Shown here: one piece after another, positions 26,148 through 35,066 of the stretch
How the letters are laid out: each line of letters starts with the position of its first letter
Numbering within the stretch: the first letter of the stretch is position 1
From: Balneolaceae bacterium
GTDB lineage: Bacteria; Bacteroidota; Rhodothermia; Balneolales; Balneolaceae
Assembly (NCBI GenBank): GCA_021767245.1
Contig: JAASTO010000002.1
Span: 1-49,131 of the forward strand
Direction of reading: 5' to 3'
Length of the DNA stretch: 49,131 bases
Program-made: the position numbers and the translations under genes
The notes under the pieces: generated by a model
Databases searched by the model: none
What the model was told of the DNA's origin: nothing
The model's input: only the letters and a program-made list of their open reading frames with translations

Positions 26148-27866
26148 TTACTCGCTAATTGGAATGTCATTGCGTTCGGTAAGCATCTTTTCTTGACCCG
26201 TCCATTGCTGGGCCAAAGGCCACCTTCGTCCCGTACCAAATGCCTTTGCTGACATTTTTAGTCCCGGGGGCGCCTGGAACCGTTTGTGTTCGTTCAAATC
26301 AACCAATCTGATGACCTTATCCACCAGATCGCCGTCAAATCCGGTGTTAATGATCTGCTGTCTTGAACATTGTTGTTCAATATAGTATTTGAGAATGGCA
26401 TCCAATGTTCCGTACTCCGGCAAAGAATCTAAGTCTTTTTGATCCGGCCGTAATTCGGCACTTGGCGGCTTGTTGATAATATTTTCAGGAATGACTTCTT
26501 TCTTATAGTATTCCTTATTCAGCCATTTACATACCTCAAATACTTCTGTCTTGTAAAGATCTGAGATCACGGATAATCCACCTGCCATGTCGCCATACAA
26601 TGTACAGTATCCGACGGCCATCTCAGATTTATTACCGGTATTCAACAACATATACCCGAATTTGTTAGCCAGAGCCATCAGGATCACCCCTCTTGAACGG
26701 CTCTGAAGATTTTCTTCGGTTACACCAAATTCTGTGCCCTCAAACTCCGGTTTAAGAGCTTCAGTAAAAGATTCATAGATATCTTTGATTGGAATCTCGA
26801 GCAATTTTATACCAAGATTTTTGGCCAGCTCCTTTGAATCACTGACACTGCCTTCTGTTGAAAATTCAGATGGCATCGTTACAGCGATCACGTTATCTGA
26901 ACCCAATGCTTCTTTGGCAATTACAGCTGTAAGGGCTGAATCGATCCCCCCACTCAGGCCTAATATAACTTTATTTGCCGCTTTAGTTTTAGTAAGATAG
27001 TCCTTAACCCCTAAGATCAAACCTTCAAATATCGCTTCTTCAATAAATGGGTTCTTGAGGGTCTCAGAAACGTCCGTTACAGGAATGATCGAACCTTTTT
27101 TTACTTCCAGTTCGATATCCAGAATATCCTCCACAAAGCGTTTTGAACGGGCGACCAACATGCCTGTGTTATCAAAAGCCATTGAATCACCGTCAAATAC
27201 AAGCTCCGTTTGTGCTCCAACCTGATTGACATACAGCAAAGGTAACTCAAGTCCCACGGCGTGTTTTTGAAGCATATTCTTGCGAGTCACCGGTTTATTC
27301 TTATTGAATGGAGAAGCCGAAATATTTATGATCACTTCTGCTCCTTTTTCTGCAAGGATCTCTGCGGGATTCACTGAGTATGTATGATACTGAATGTCAT
27401 TATCATTGAACCAGATATCCTCACAAACAGTGACCCCCATTTTCACACCGTTGATCTCTACCGGTTCGAAATCATTACCCGGCTCAAAATATCGCAGATC
27501 GTCAAACACATCGTAAGTGGGCAATAGCGCTTTATGAACCCGCTCAATTTCTTCCCCATTTTGTGCAATGATAGCTGAATTATAAATTCCTCTACCAACC
27601 TTAGACTGATTTTCTGTGATCGAGCCAAAGATAACGGTCATATCACCAATAGCTCCTACGATCTCATCATTCATCTGATAAAGCAGATCTCTGAATACCT
27701 GCCGTTCAAGCAAGTCCATGGGGGGATAACCACAAGTTACCAATTCAGGTAACAACAAGAGTTCAATTCCATCCTCCTCAGCATTATTAATGGACTGAAG
27801 GATTCGATCGCGGTTACCACTCAGATCACCAATTACCGGATTTATTTGCTCAAGTCTGATTCGCAC
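26148..27866 (-). CDS. nadE: Glutamine-dependent NAD+ synthetase
   Basis: Last step of NAD synthesis, amidating deamido-NAD with glutamine as nitrogen donor. The N-terminal nitrilase-type glutaminase domain (1-~270) keeps the full triad: Glu in LLPELVTCGYPP, Lys in VHKALLPTYDVFDD and Cys in GVTVCEDIWF. The C-terminal synthetase has the ATP pyrophosphatase loop LGLSGGIDSALT and NTGNKSEMAVGYCTLYGD. 572 residues, starting at GTG 27866, directly before the first conserved strand RIRLEQINP. The upstream gap of 140 bp to gabD probably contains its promoter. Confidence 0.97.
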   Translation of the reverse strand: MRIRLEQINPVIGDLSGNRDRILQSINNAEEDGIELLLLPELVTCGYPPMDLLERQVFRDLLYQMNDEIVGAIGDMTVIFGSITENQSKVGRGIYNSAIIAQNGEEIERVHKALLPTYDVFDDLRYFEPGNDFEPVEINGVKMGVTVCEDIWFNDNDIQYHTYSVNPAEILAEKGAEVIINISASPFNKNKPVTRKNMLQKHAVGLELPLLYVNQVGAQTELVFDGDSMAFDNTGMLVARSKRFVEDILDIELEVKKGSIIPVTDVSETLKNPFIEEAIFEGLILGVKDYLTKTKAANKVILGLSGGIDSALTAVIAKEALGSDNVIAVTMPSEFSTEGSVSDSKELAKNLGIKLLEIPIKDIYESFTEALKPEFEGTEFGVTEENLQSRSRGVILMALANKFGYMLLNTGNKSEMAVGYCTLYGDMAGGLSVISDLYKTEVFEVCKWLNKEYYKKEVIPENIINKPPSAELRPDQKDLDSLPEYGTLDAILKYYIEQQCSRQQIINTGFDGDLVDKVIRLVDLNEHKRFQAPPGLKMSAKAFGTGRRWPLAQQWTGQEKMLTERNDIPISE

Positions 27867-28006
27867 AATATTCTCATAGTTTTGTTAAGTAAGTAAGATA
27901 AGGAGATGAGAGGTAAAGTGAGCCGATTCGATCCCGAATTTTGATTCAAGTTTTTAACCTGAATTTCCTGGATAGAACCGTGTGCTCTCATTATCGAAAG
28001 TTGTGA

Positions 28007-29398
28007 TCACTTGACGTAAACCGTTTTGGCGTTCACAAACTCCCGAATTCCGTAGAGGCTCAACTCTCGCCCATAGCCTGATTGTTTGATCCCTCCAAAT
28101 GGTAATCTCGGGTCAGATTTCACAAATTCGTTGACAAAACAACAACCGGCTTCCAGCTGTGTCGCAGCGATCTGTTCTGCCCGCTTTACATCTTTTGAAA
28201 ATACGGCAGCTCCAAGACCGAAATTTGTATCATTGGCTGTTTTTATTGCCTCAGATTCATCCTTCACTTTGATGATGGCAGCTACCGGACCAAATAATTC
28301 CTCTTCATACGCCGGCATACCGGGCCCCACATTTTCAAGAATAGTTACAGGATAGAAGGCCCCTTTTCCATCCGGTTTCTCTCCACCAAGTGTGATCCGG
28401 GCTCCTTTTTCTACACTTTGTTGTACCTGATCGTGGAGTTCATCCCGAAGGTCTTTTCTGGCCTGTGGCCCAATATCGGTTCCATCCTCGAACGGATCGC
28501 CAACTTTTTTAGACTTCATGACGCGTGTGAATTCTTCCACGAACTCTTCATAAACATCTTCTACAACGATAAAACGCTTGGCGGCGATACAGCTTTGACC
28601 ACTGTTAATGAGCCGGGAAGTAGCACAGGTTTCTGCTGCTTGTTTGACATCAGCATCTTCCAGTATGATGTACGGGTCGCTGCCTCCAAGTTCCAGAACG
28701 GTTTTCTTGAGAACTTCTCCGGCTTGAGCGGCCACTGCTTTTCCGGCCCGTGTACTTCCGGTGAGCGTAACGGCAGCAATTCCCTCATGCTGTATCACTT
28801 CCTTCATCCCTGTTTTATCACGAACTATGGTCCTGAACAATTCCTTGGGAATACCTGCTTCATGAATGATCTTCTCGATCTCAAGTGCACAACCGGTAGT
28901 GTTTTCTGAATGCTTCAGGATGGCTCCGTTTCCGGCCATAAGTGCAGGAGCAGCAAATCGGAAAAGCTGCCAAAATGGGAAGTTCCATGGCATGATCGCA
29001 AGAATAACTCCAAGCGGATTGAAGGTGACATAGCTTTTGGAAGCATCCGTTTCGATCATATCGTCATCCAAAAATGAGGCGGCTTGGTCAGCATAATATT
29101 CACATACCCAGGCGCATTTTTCGGCTTCACCAACTCCCTGTGATAGGGGTTTCCCCATCTCCTTTGCCATCATTTCGGCCAGCTCATGCTTCCGCCCTTT
29201 CAGGATTTCTGCCACTTTCCTGAGATGTTCAGCTCTTTTTTCAAAGCTCTTGTTTTTCCATTCTTGTTGAGCTGAATTAGCTTTTTGGATGATGGAATCA
29301 ATTTCTTCCATCTCCATTTCCTGATACTCTTTGAGCGTTTTTCCGGTGGCAGGATCGATGGTCTTCATGATCAATTTGTTGTCTTTGATTTCTTTCAT
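28007..29398 (-). CDS. gabD: NAD(P)-dependent succinate-semialdehyde dehydrogenase
   Basis: Aldehyde dehydrogenase superfamily enzyme oxidising succinate semialdehyde (or a similar aldehyde) to the acid. Cofactor-binding MPWNFPFWQ, the catalytic Glu in LELGGSDPY and the nucleophilic Cys in NSGQSCIAAKRF are all present, as is the C-terminal PFGGIKQSGYGREL. From the ATG at 29398 it has 463 residues. A TTG at 29404 lies just upstream, and a later ATG at 29368 (MKTIDPATG) matches the usual N-terminus of the family and could be the true start. No partner GABA transaminase is adjacent unless the class III aminotransferase upstream serves. Confidence 0.88.
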   Translation of the reverse strand: MKEIKDNKLIMKTIDPATGKTLKEYQEMEMEEIDSIIQKANSAQQEWKNKSFEKRAEHLRKVAEILKGRKHELAEMMAKEMGKPLSQGVGEAEKCAWVCEYYADQAASFLDDDMIETDASKSYVTFNPLGVILAIMPWNFPFWQLFRFAAPALMAGNGAILKHSENTTGCALEIEKIIHEAGIPKELFRTIVRDKTGMKEVIQHEGIAAVTLTGSTRAGKAVAAQAGEVLKKTVLELGGSDPYIILEDADVKQAAETCATSRLINSGQSCIAAKRFIVVEDVYEEFVEEFTRVMKSKKVGDPFEDGTDIGPQARKDLRDELHDQVQQSVEKGARITLGGEKPDGKGAFYPVTILENVGPGMPAYEEELFGPVAAIIKVKDESEAIKTANDTNFGLGAAVFSKDVKRAEQIAATQLEAGCCFVNEFVKSDPRLPFGGIKQSGYGRELSLYGIREFVNAKTVYVK

Positions 29399-29554
29399 AT
29401 TCAAACAGTTAGTGGAGTGTAGGAATTCCGAAACTACTTTACCACAAATTCAATTATACAGAAGAAGCTGAGTTAACCGATATGGGCAGATGGTTTTTTA
29501 ACTTACAAATTCATTACTGTAACGACCCACCATTTCGGTGTTATACATGTTCCA

Positions 29555-30733
29555 CTACAAATTATTTTCTATAGCTTTCAAAATGGTATCCAGCACTTCG
29601 TTGAGCAATTCATCCTCTATAATGAGCGGTGGAGCAAGGCGAACGAGGGTATTTGAATGAAGGGTCCAGCCAAGTAATATACCTTTGTCAAAGCACTCCT
29701 CAACGACGTTTTTGGTAAGTTCCCAGCTTTCCAGCTGCAAACCCAGCATGGCACCTTTACCGCGGACCTCCACAATTCCTTTCCCTTTTAGTTTTTTCTT
29801 AACGGTCTTCTCGATATCCAATGCCCGCTGCAGGTAATCTCCATCAAGCAGTTCCTTTAAATTGGCAAATGCCGCAGCCGCAGAAACAGGATGACCACCA
29901 AATGTTGTGACATGATTAAGTGGAGGATCGTACTTAAAGCTCTGGAATATTTCCTTTGAAGAAACAAACCCACCGATAGGCATACCTCCCCCCATCGCCT
30001 TAGCCATGCACAGTATATCCGGCACAACCTCATAATCCTGAAAGGCAAACAAGCTTCCGGTTCGCCCAAAACCACTTTGGATCTCATCAAAGATCAACAA
30101 AGCGCCGGCTTCATCACATCGTTTCCTAATCTCCTGCAGCCACTCTTTTTGAGCCGGAATGATACCTCCCTCCCCTTGAATCGGCTCCATGATGACCGCG
30201 GCAGTTTGTTTATCGATCAGGTTCAAATTCTTCCCTGAATTAAAATCCAGAAAATGCACATCCGGCAGTAACGGCAGGTATGGGTCGCGGTACACATCCC
30301 GCCCGGTTACACTTAAAGAGCCATGCGTATCGCCGTGATAGCTGTTTTTAAAACCAATAAGCTTGGTCCGGCCGGTGTATTTTTTTGCAAGCTTTAGTGC
30401 CCCTTCCGTAGCTTCAGTTCCGGAGTTAACCAAGTATATCTGCTCAAGTTTGTCCGGTAGATTTGACATTAACAGTTCTGCAAAATCAACCTGTGGCTTT
30501 TGCACTAACTCTCCATACACCATGACGTGCAAATGTTTATCCACTTGTTCGTGAATAGCATCCACTACCCTTGGATGCCTGTGCCCCAGGCTGCTTACAG
30601 CAATTCCGGATATAAAATCAGTGAAGCGTTTGCCATCGGTTGTGTATATGAACGGCCCTTCGGCGTGACTGACTTCCAGTCCCATGGGGGCCTCACTGGT
30701 TTGGGCTATATGGCGAAGAAATTTTTTCAGCAT
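29555..30733 (-). CDS. Class III aminotransferase (acetylornithine/ornithine aminotransferase-like)
   Basis: PLP enzyme of 392 residues. The family core is clear: LVNSGTEATEGALKLAKKYT, the cofactor Asp in LLIFDEIQSGFGRTG, and the Schiff-base Lys in LCMAKAMGGGMPIGG, with TTFGGHPVSAAAA after it. Such enzymes use omega-amino donors such as acetylornithine, ornithine or 4-aminobutyrate, and the sequence alone does not separate them. Its place upstream of succinate-semialdehyde dehydrogenase (about 155 bp, same strand) makes a role in GABA breakdown worth testing, while the Bacteroidota relatives I recall carry only a generic aspartate aminotransferase family name. Confidence 0.85.
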   Translation of the reverse strand: MLKKFLRHIAQTSEAPMGLEVSHAEGPFIYTTDGKRFTDFISGIAVSSLGHRHPRVVDAIHEQVDKHLHVMVYGELVQKPQVDFAELLMSNLPDKLEQIYLVNSGTEATEGALKLAKKYTGRTKLIGFKNSYHGDTHGSLSVTGRDVYRDPYLPLLPDVHFLDFNSGKNLNLIDKQTAAVIMEPIQGEGGIIPAQKEWLQEIRKRCDEAGALLIFDEIQSGFGRTGSLFAFQDYEVVPDILCMAKAMGGGMPIGGFVSSKEIFQSFKYDPPLNHVTTFGGHPVSAAAAFANLKELLDGDYLQRALDIEKTVKKKLKGKGIVEVRGKGAMLGLQLESWELTKNVVEECFDKGILLGWTLHSNTLVRLAPPLIIEDELLNEVLDTILKAIENNL

Positions 30734-30804
30734 GTAATTTCAGATCGAATGTTTTTCATGAGACATCTGTGACAAGGTAATAGTACAATAAATTATTGAA
30801 CGGC

Positions 30805-31422
30805 TTATCCCCACTCATCCAATAGTTTAAGGAATTCTTGCTGAATGGACTTCCCTCTATCCTTGGCATACCAGAGGTGAAGATTTTCAACCGCTGTTTT
30901 ATTTGGTACGTCAGGATCATTCTTTCCCTTCCAATACAACTCGTTAGCCTCAAATGGTCTTGGTCCCCATGTTCCCAATACTTTTCCCGATTCCTTTTCA
31001 ATTGCGATCAGTTTGGGAACTGAACGGGCTCCATTGGTCAGGAACCGGTCCATTACGTCCAGGTTTTGATCCCTTAATATCACCCTCAGGTCGATCTTAT
31101 CCGTTTCTTTCGCCATTTTATTGATGAAGGGCAGAGTTTGAGCCCCATCCCCACACCAGCCTTCGTTGATCACCAACCAAACCATATCACGGTCGATCTC
31201 TTTCAGTTTCTGCTTCAGCTCTTTGGTAAGCTTTCCGCGTCTATCCCACCGGTTCGATCGCTGCATGTACATTTTGGTATAATCCAGCATGTTAGGGCGA
31301 TTATCCTCATTGGTGGTACGATCCTCATCATATAGTTTTTGTATGAGTTCGTTAAACTCCTCATAGGTGTATGCGGAGTCCAGTAATTCATCAGAAATTA
31401 ATGTATTTGTAACATCTTGCAT
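30805..31422 (-). CDS. Thioredoxin-family protein with a WCGDG active-site variant
   Basis: 205 residues, no signal peptide. The first 70 residues are helical and charged; the thioredoxin-like part starts near residue 78 (MVWLVINEGWCGDGAQ) with the cis-Pro loop at SVPK (134-137). The second cysteine of the usual CxxC is replaced: Cys90 is followed by Gly, Asp, Gly, so a normal dithiol-disulfide cycle is not possible. It may use one cysteine, for example in glutathionylation-type or peroxide chemistry, or serve as a binding fold. Similar WCGD proteins are common in Bacteroidota. The biological partner is unknown. Confidence 0.8.
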   Translation of the reverse strand: MQDVTNTLISDELLDSAYTYEEFNELIQKLYDEDRTTNEDNRPNMLDYTKMYMQRSNRWDRRGKLTKELKQKLKEIDRDMVWLVINEGWCGDGAQTLPFINKMAKETDKIDLRVILRDQNLDVMDRFLTNGARSVPKLIAIEKESGKVLGTWGPRPFEANELYWKGKNDPDVPNKTAVENLHLWYAKDRGKSIQQEFLKLLDEWG

Positions 31423-31570
31423 TTTCAGACCTCTTTTAATCAGACAGTAAGTTAAAAAAACCTCTTTTGAATAGTTATTGATTGAATAAATAAGCCCGAT
31501 CTGATAAGCGGATCATCTATTCAATGATCATTCAAACTGTTTGACTAGTTACTAACAAAACCAAAGCGTT

Positions 31571-32008
31571 ATGAAAAGGTTAAAATCGTGTTTAGTGATG
31601 AGTAAGGATGTAATTACCCAGCATGAAATAGCACAAATGCTATCTGATCTGAATATTGAGGTCATATATTACGCTGATTCCCTGGAAGAGACTTTAGATA
31701 TATTAACCGAACATCAACCAACACACGCTTTCCTGGACCTGGAATTTGAGACCACCTTTTCAAGTACCTTCATCACTAAGGTAAATAAGGTTTCAAAAAC
31801 AATGATCACCCTCATTAAGATCAGAGGAACAAAAAACTCTTCTGAGCTTAAGCTTAATATCAAAGGCAAGGTTAACATACTCGAGAAACCTGTGACTATC
31901 ACCTTATTGAATGATATTGTTCATCCCGAACTTAGCTTTGGTGCTCTGCTTGCAGAGGCTGAGTCACAACTCAGAGAAGAAGGCTACTGGCAATCCATGT
32001 CAGCATAA
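31571..32008 (+). CDS. Stand-alone degenerate receiver (CheY-like) domain protein
   Basis: 145 residues forming one compact alpha/beta domain. The pattern of hydrophobic strands fits a response-regulator receiver: SCLVMSKDV, then EVIYYADS, then AFLDLEF with Asp56 at the phosphoacceptor position, TMITLIKI with a Thr, and NILEKPV with Lys106 before Pro. The acidic pair that binds Mg2+ after strand one is absent (MSKD instead of DD/DE), so ordinary phosphorylation is doubtful. There is no output domain. Its last 38 bp overlap the 3' end of the UbiA gene on the other strand. Assigned from pattern only. Confidence 0.65.
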   Translation: MKRLKSCLVMSKDVITQHEIAQMLSDLNIEVIYYADSLEETLDILTEHQPTHAFLDLEFETTFSSTFITKVNKVSKTMITLIKIRGTKNSSELKLNIKGKVNILEKPVTITLLNDIVHPELSFGALLAEAESQLREEGYWQSMSA

Positions 32009-32831
32009 AGAGGACAAAGGATAGTGAGGCCATAAATTTGACCCGCATTACAAGTGGGTATTCATGCTCTTTCCCTTTCAGAGACCATATCTGATATAAT
32101 ATAGCCACGTAAGCTATTAGACCAACAACTCCAAAGATATATCCGCCAGATCCCCTTGCGATAACCAATGAGTAAGATAAAATGACGGTGCCTAATGGGA
32201 ACAATATGGCAAACAACCACTTTACCCCCTGCAATCCAAATCTGGAGGCAAAGGTATGGTCCCCACGTTTCATGTCCTCTTCCGATTGATATATCTGAGA
32301 AACCGGATATAAACTAAGTACCAGGCAAGCCACTCCCAAGGCCGTGACATCTTCGAACCAGGTGATCGGATAACCACCGGCTGCCAGAAAACCCATAAAA
32401 AATGAATTGGTCCCGGTACTGATCCCGATCGCAACGAGGCTTAAAACCGGCTTACCTTTCCAGCGGGAGAGTGGCGATGAATACAACCAGAAGAACAGCA
32501 TGCTGATGGCATAGATGATCACATAATTCCAGCCAACGTAAAAAGCCCATATCAGCCCTACATACTGCATTACCATAGATGCAGGCCACATCCACCTCCT
32601 CATTTTTGGAGGAGATTTCAGCCCACCAATAGGCCCTTCATCCTTGTCCCACCAGGAATTATAGGCCGTGGCTCCACCAAACAATAGTACATGCACATTA
32701 AGAAACTGCAGCCAGTACCGTGTCCAGTTCACATTATCTACCATCAACCCGGCAAGGATATATCCTCCCGAAAGGATCAGAAACTGATAATGCAACCTAA
32801 GATGAATGATAAAATCCCGAAGTTGTTTCAA
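31971..32831 (-). CDS. UbiA family prenyltransferase
   Basis: Integral membrane protein of 286 residues with about eight or nine membrane segments. Two acidic motifs define the family: YNSWWDKDEGPIGG near residue 57 (a variant of NDxxDxxxD) and YQSEEDMKRGDHTFASRFG near 185. UbiA enzymes attach prenyl chains to aromatic rings, hemes or other lipids, or elongate carotenoids. The substrate here is unknown. A lycopene cyclase gene lies 2.2 kb away, so a carotenoid or quinone role is possible but unproven. The start is TTG at 32831, with no ATG in frame nearby. It converges on the receiver-domain gene with a 38-bp overlap. Confidence 0.85.
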   Translation of the reverse strand: MKQLRDFIIHLRLHYQFLILSGGYILAGLMVDNVNWTRYWLQFLNVHVLLFGGATAYNSWWDKDEGPIGGLKSPPKMRRWMWPASMVMQYVGLIWAFYVGWNYVIIYAISMLFFWLYSSPLSRWKGKPVLSLVAIGISTGTNSFFMGFLAAGGYPITWFEDVTALGVACLVLSLYPVSQIYQSEEDMKRGDHTFASRFGLQGVKWLFAILFPLGTVILSYSLVIARGSGGYIFGVVGLIAYVAILYQIWSLKGKEHEYPLVMRVKFMASLSFVLFMLTWIASSLLL

Positions 32832-32928
32832 AGTTGTGCTGCCTTTATGATCAAATACGTTGAGTTTCCACTGAATCTAAACTTTCAATTTTAAAACACG
32901 AATTTTTATTTCAACGGTATTCATTCCG

Positions 32929-32936
32929 TATCTTTG
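32929..32936 (+). promoter_or_regulatory. Bacteroidota-type -7 element just before an ATG
   Basis: TATCTTTG matches the TAnnTTTG element read by the primary sigma factor of Bacteroidota. It ends 4 bp before the ATG at 32941, so a transcript from it would have no or almost no leader. The matching -33 TTG element is not clear. Low confidence as a functional promoter. Confidence 0.4.
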
Positions 32937-32940
32937 AGGC

Positions 32941-33840
32941 ATGCTTACTGATATCACTGACATCCAAAACTCAATAACCATTCCCGAATCAAAGTGGCTA
33001 ACTGAAAAGGAAGCTCATGAAGATCGTGTGGATGAGTTATTGAACGACTATCTGGCAGCCCGATCCCGGCAGGAAAAGAATCCGGTCATGGATTTTCTGT
33101 TTGAATATTACGCCTTTCGCCCTTCCAATCTCAGAAAGTGGTCACCTGGAATTGGGGTGAACCTACCCTTTTCTGATTTTGATAAGCTTCCGGAGATCTC
33201 AGAGATCACAACAAATGATGGGATTGCTTTTGTAGATCCCAATTTATTCCCTGAAAAACGCATCTCATCTTTAAAATGGATGTTAACTATGTTGAAGAAT
33301 ACCCAGCAAAGCCGACCTTCCTTTGGCTGCTTTGGCATGCACGAATGGGCCATGGTTTATAAAACAGACCGTCCACGCCACGATCAGTTACCCATGCGTA
33401 TGGAGCCGGATGAACTGGCGGAGTTTGTGGAATCACGTCCCCTGCTGTGCACACACTTTGATGCCTTTAGGTTCTTCACCAATCCGGCAAAACCCATGAA
33501 TAAATTTGAATTATCCCGGGAGAGATTTCACGAGACTGAGCAGCCCGGGTGCATACATTCCAACATGGATCTTTACAAGTGGGCGTTTAAGATGCATCCT
33601 TGGATACCAAGCTCACTCATACTTGAAGCCTTTGAACTGGCGATCGAGGCCCGGTACATCGATATGCAGGCAAGTCCTTACGACATGCGTGAACAGGGTA
33701 TGGAGCCTATCAAAATTGAAACGGACTTCGGTCGCAGGGAATACAAACAAAAGCAAGAAATGATCTTTGAAAAAGGCCTGCCTATCCGAGCCAGGATCAT
33801 CGAACACATACAGAATTTACTGACATGGGTAGAAGAATGA
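32941..33840 (+). CDS. Conserved protein of the family often labelled 3-methyladenine DNA glycosylase; function unknown
   Basis: 299 residues, no signal or membrane segment. Strongly conserved-looking blocks are PVMDFLFEYYAFRPSNLRKW (48-67), FGCFGMHEWAMVY (128-140), LLCTHFDAFRFFT (168-180) and QPGCIHSNMDLYKWA (201-215). These match, from memory, an actinobacterial family annotated as 3-methyladenine DNA glycosylase. I see no helix-hairpin-helix, AlkA, AAG or MPG motif, so the name is not supported by sequence. Three Cys/His pairs (Cys130/His134, Cys170/His172, Cys204/His206) could bind a metal. Single gene with possible near-leaderless expression. Confidence 0.75.
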   Translation: MLTDITDIQNSITIPESKWLTEKEAHEDRVDELLNDYLAARSRQEKNPVMDFLFEYYAFRPSNLRKWSPGIGVNLPFSDFDKLPEISEITTNDGIAFVDPNLFPEKRISSLKWMLTMLKNTQQSRPSFGCFGMHEWAMVYKTDRPRHDQLPMRMEPDELAEFVESRPLLCTHFDAFRFFTNPAKPMNKFELSRERFHETEQPGCIHSNMDLYKWAFKMHPWIPSSLILEAFELAIEARYIDMQASPYDMREQGMEPIKIETDFGRREYKQKQEMIFEKGLPIRARIIEHIQNLLTWVEE

Positions 33841-33903
33841 TTTCTCTGCATTTCTGAAAGACCTTCGCCCAAATTTGGCTTTTAATTTCGGACCTTAACT
33901 TCC

Positions 33904-34926
33904 TCAGGCATCTCCGATCTCAGCCAGGGCTTGCTTTACGACTTTCACATCCTCATCCGTGATCTCAAAGTGGAACGTAGCCCTGATCGTATTAGGACCG
34001 AATGGGATCATCTGAATTCCTTTTTGATGAAGTTTCTCGATCACCTTTTCAGCCGGTTCCTTCACCGTATCAAACAGCAGGATATTGGTTTGTAAGGTAT
34101 TCATATCAACCGCCAGGAATTTACTGTCAAATATGACCTGTCCCACTTCTTTAGCCCGTCGGTGATCATCTTTCAGTTTTGCCCAGTTATTCTCAAGAGC
34201 GTAATCGGCAGCCGCTGCAAGAAGCCCCACCTGTCGCATACCTCCGCCCCACATCTTACGATACCGTCTTGCTTTGGCAATTCGCTCTTTAGAAGACAGC
34301 AACATGGAGCCTACCGGGGCACCCAATCCTTTAGAAAAACAAACAGAAATGGTATCAGCGATCTCACCAAAAAATTCCGGCTCAATTTCTGTTTCTGTGA
34401 TCGCATTCCAAATCCGGGCACCATCCAGATGAACGAGTAAGTTTTCAGCATCCGCAAAAGTTTTGATCTCCCGCAGTTCTTCTTTTGTATAACATACCCC
34501 ACCGCCTTTATTCGTTGTATTTTCTAAACTGATCACCCGCGTTCTCGGCTCCCAGTCGAAATGACCTCTTTTTGTATGCTCAAGCAGAGTGGTATTCAGT
34601 TTGCCGTTCTTCCCGGGAAGAGTACGCACCTGTACACCCGATAAAACGGAAGCTGCCCCGGTCTCATAATTAAAAATATGCCCTTTCTCATCAATGAGGA
34701 TCTCATCCCCCGGTTCGGTAAGGACCTTGACACCCAGCTGGTTGCTCATCGTGCCACTGGGAACGTATAATCCGGCTTCCATACCAAACAACCCGGCTAC
34801 CTTATCCTGAAATTTATTTACAGTTTCATCTTCACCGAACACATCATCTCCCACTTTTGCACGCATCATTGCATCAAGCATTTCCTGGGTTGGTCGGGTT
34901 ATAGTATCACTGCGCAGATCGATCAT
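33904..34926 (-). CDS. ltaE: Low-specificity L-threonine aldolase
   Basis: PLP enzyme splitting L-threonine and L-allo-threonine into glycine and acetaldehyde. The canonical N-terminus MIDLRSDTITRPT starts at the ATG 34926, so this start is preferred to a TTG at 34947. Other markers are GDDVFGEDETVN, VPSGTMSNQLG, the Asp in VHLDGARIWNA and the Schiff-base Lys in CFSKGLGAPVGS, with RRYRKMWGGGMRQVG behind it. 340 residues, normal length. Divergent from the lycopene cyclase gene. Confidence 0.95.
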   Translation of the reverse strand: MIDLRSDTITRPTQEMLDAMMRAKVGDDVFGEDETVNKFQDKVAGLFGMEAGLYVPSGTMSNQLGVKVLTEPGDEILIDEKGHIFNYETGAASVLSGVQVRTLPGKNGKLNTTLLEHTKRGHFDWEPRTRVISLENTTNKGGGVCYTKEELREIKTFADAENLLVHLDGARIWNAITETEIEPEFFGEIADTISVCFSKGLGAPVGSMLLSSKERIAKARRYRKMWGGGMRQVGLLAAAADYALENNWAKLKDDHRRAKEVGQVIFDSKFLAVDMNTLQTNILLFDTVKEPAEKVIEKLHQKGIQMIPFGPNTIRATFHFEITDEDVKVVKQALAEIGDA

Positions 34927-35066
34927 ATTCTTATTTTGCTTTTTCAATTTGTTGAAATATAATCAATACCTGTTGCTTTAATAAAAATTGCTCGCCGCTG
35001 AAACGATAAAATTCGAAAAACTCTTTCAGTCCGACCATCACAGATAAACCTCAGTCCAGCTAAAAT

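Noticed and set aside
1006..27866. Complete tryptophan-to-NAD pathway linking kynA, kynU and nadE
   Set aside because: The intervening enzymes are not in the window and nadE is 23 kb away, so a link is not supported.
28418..28909. 163-codon open frame antisense to gabD
   Set aside because: No domain or start signal; it overlaps catalytic regions of the sense gene.
32941..33840. True 3-methyladenine DNA glycosylase
   Set aside because: None of the known glycosylase motifs are visible; the name appears to be transferred annotation.
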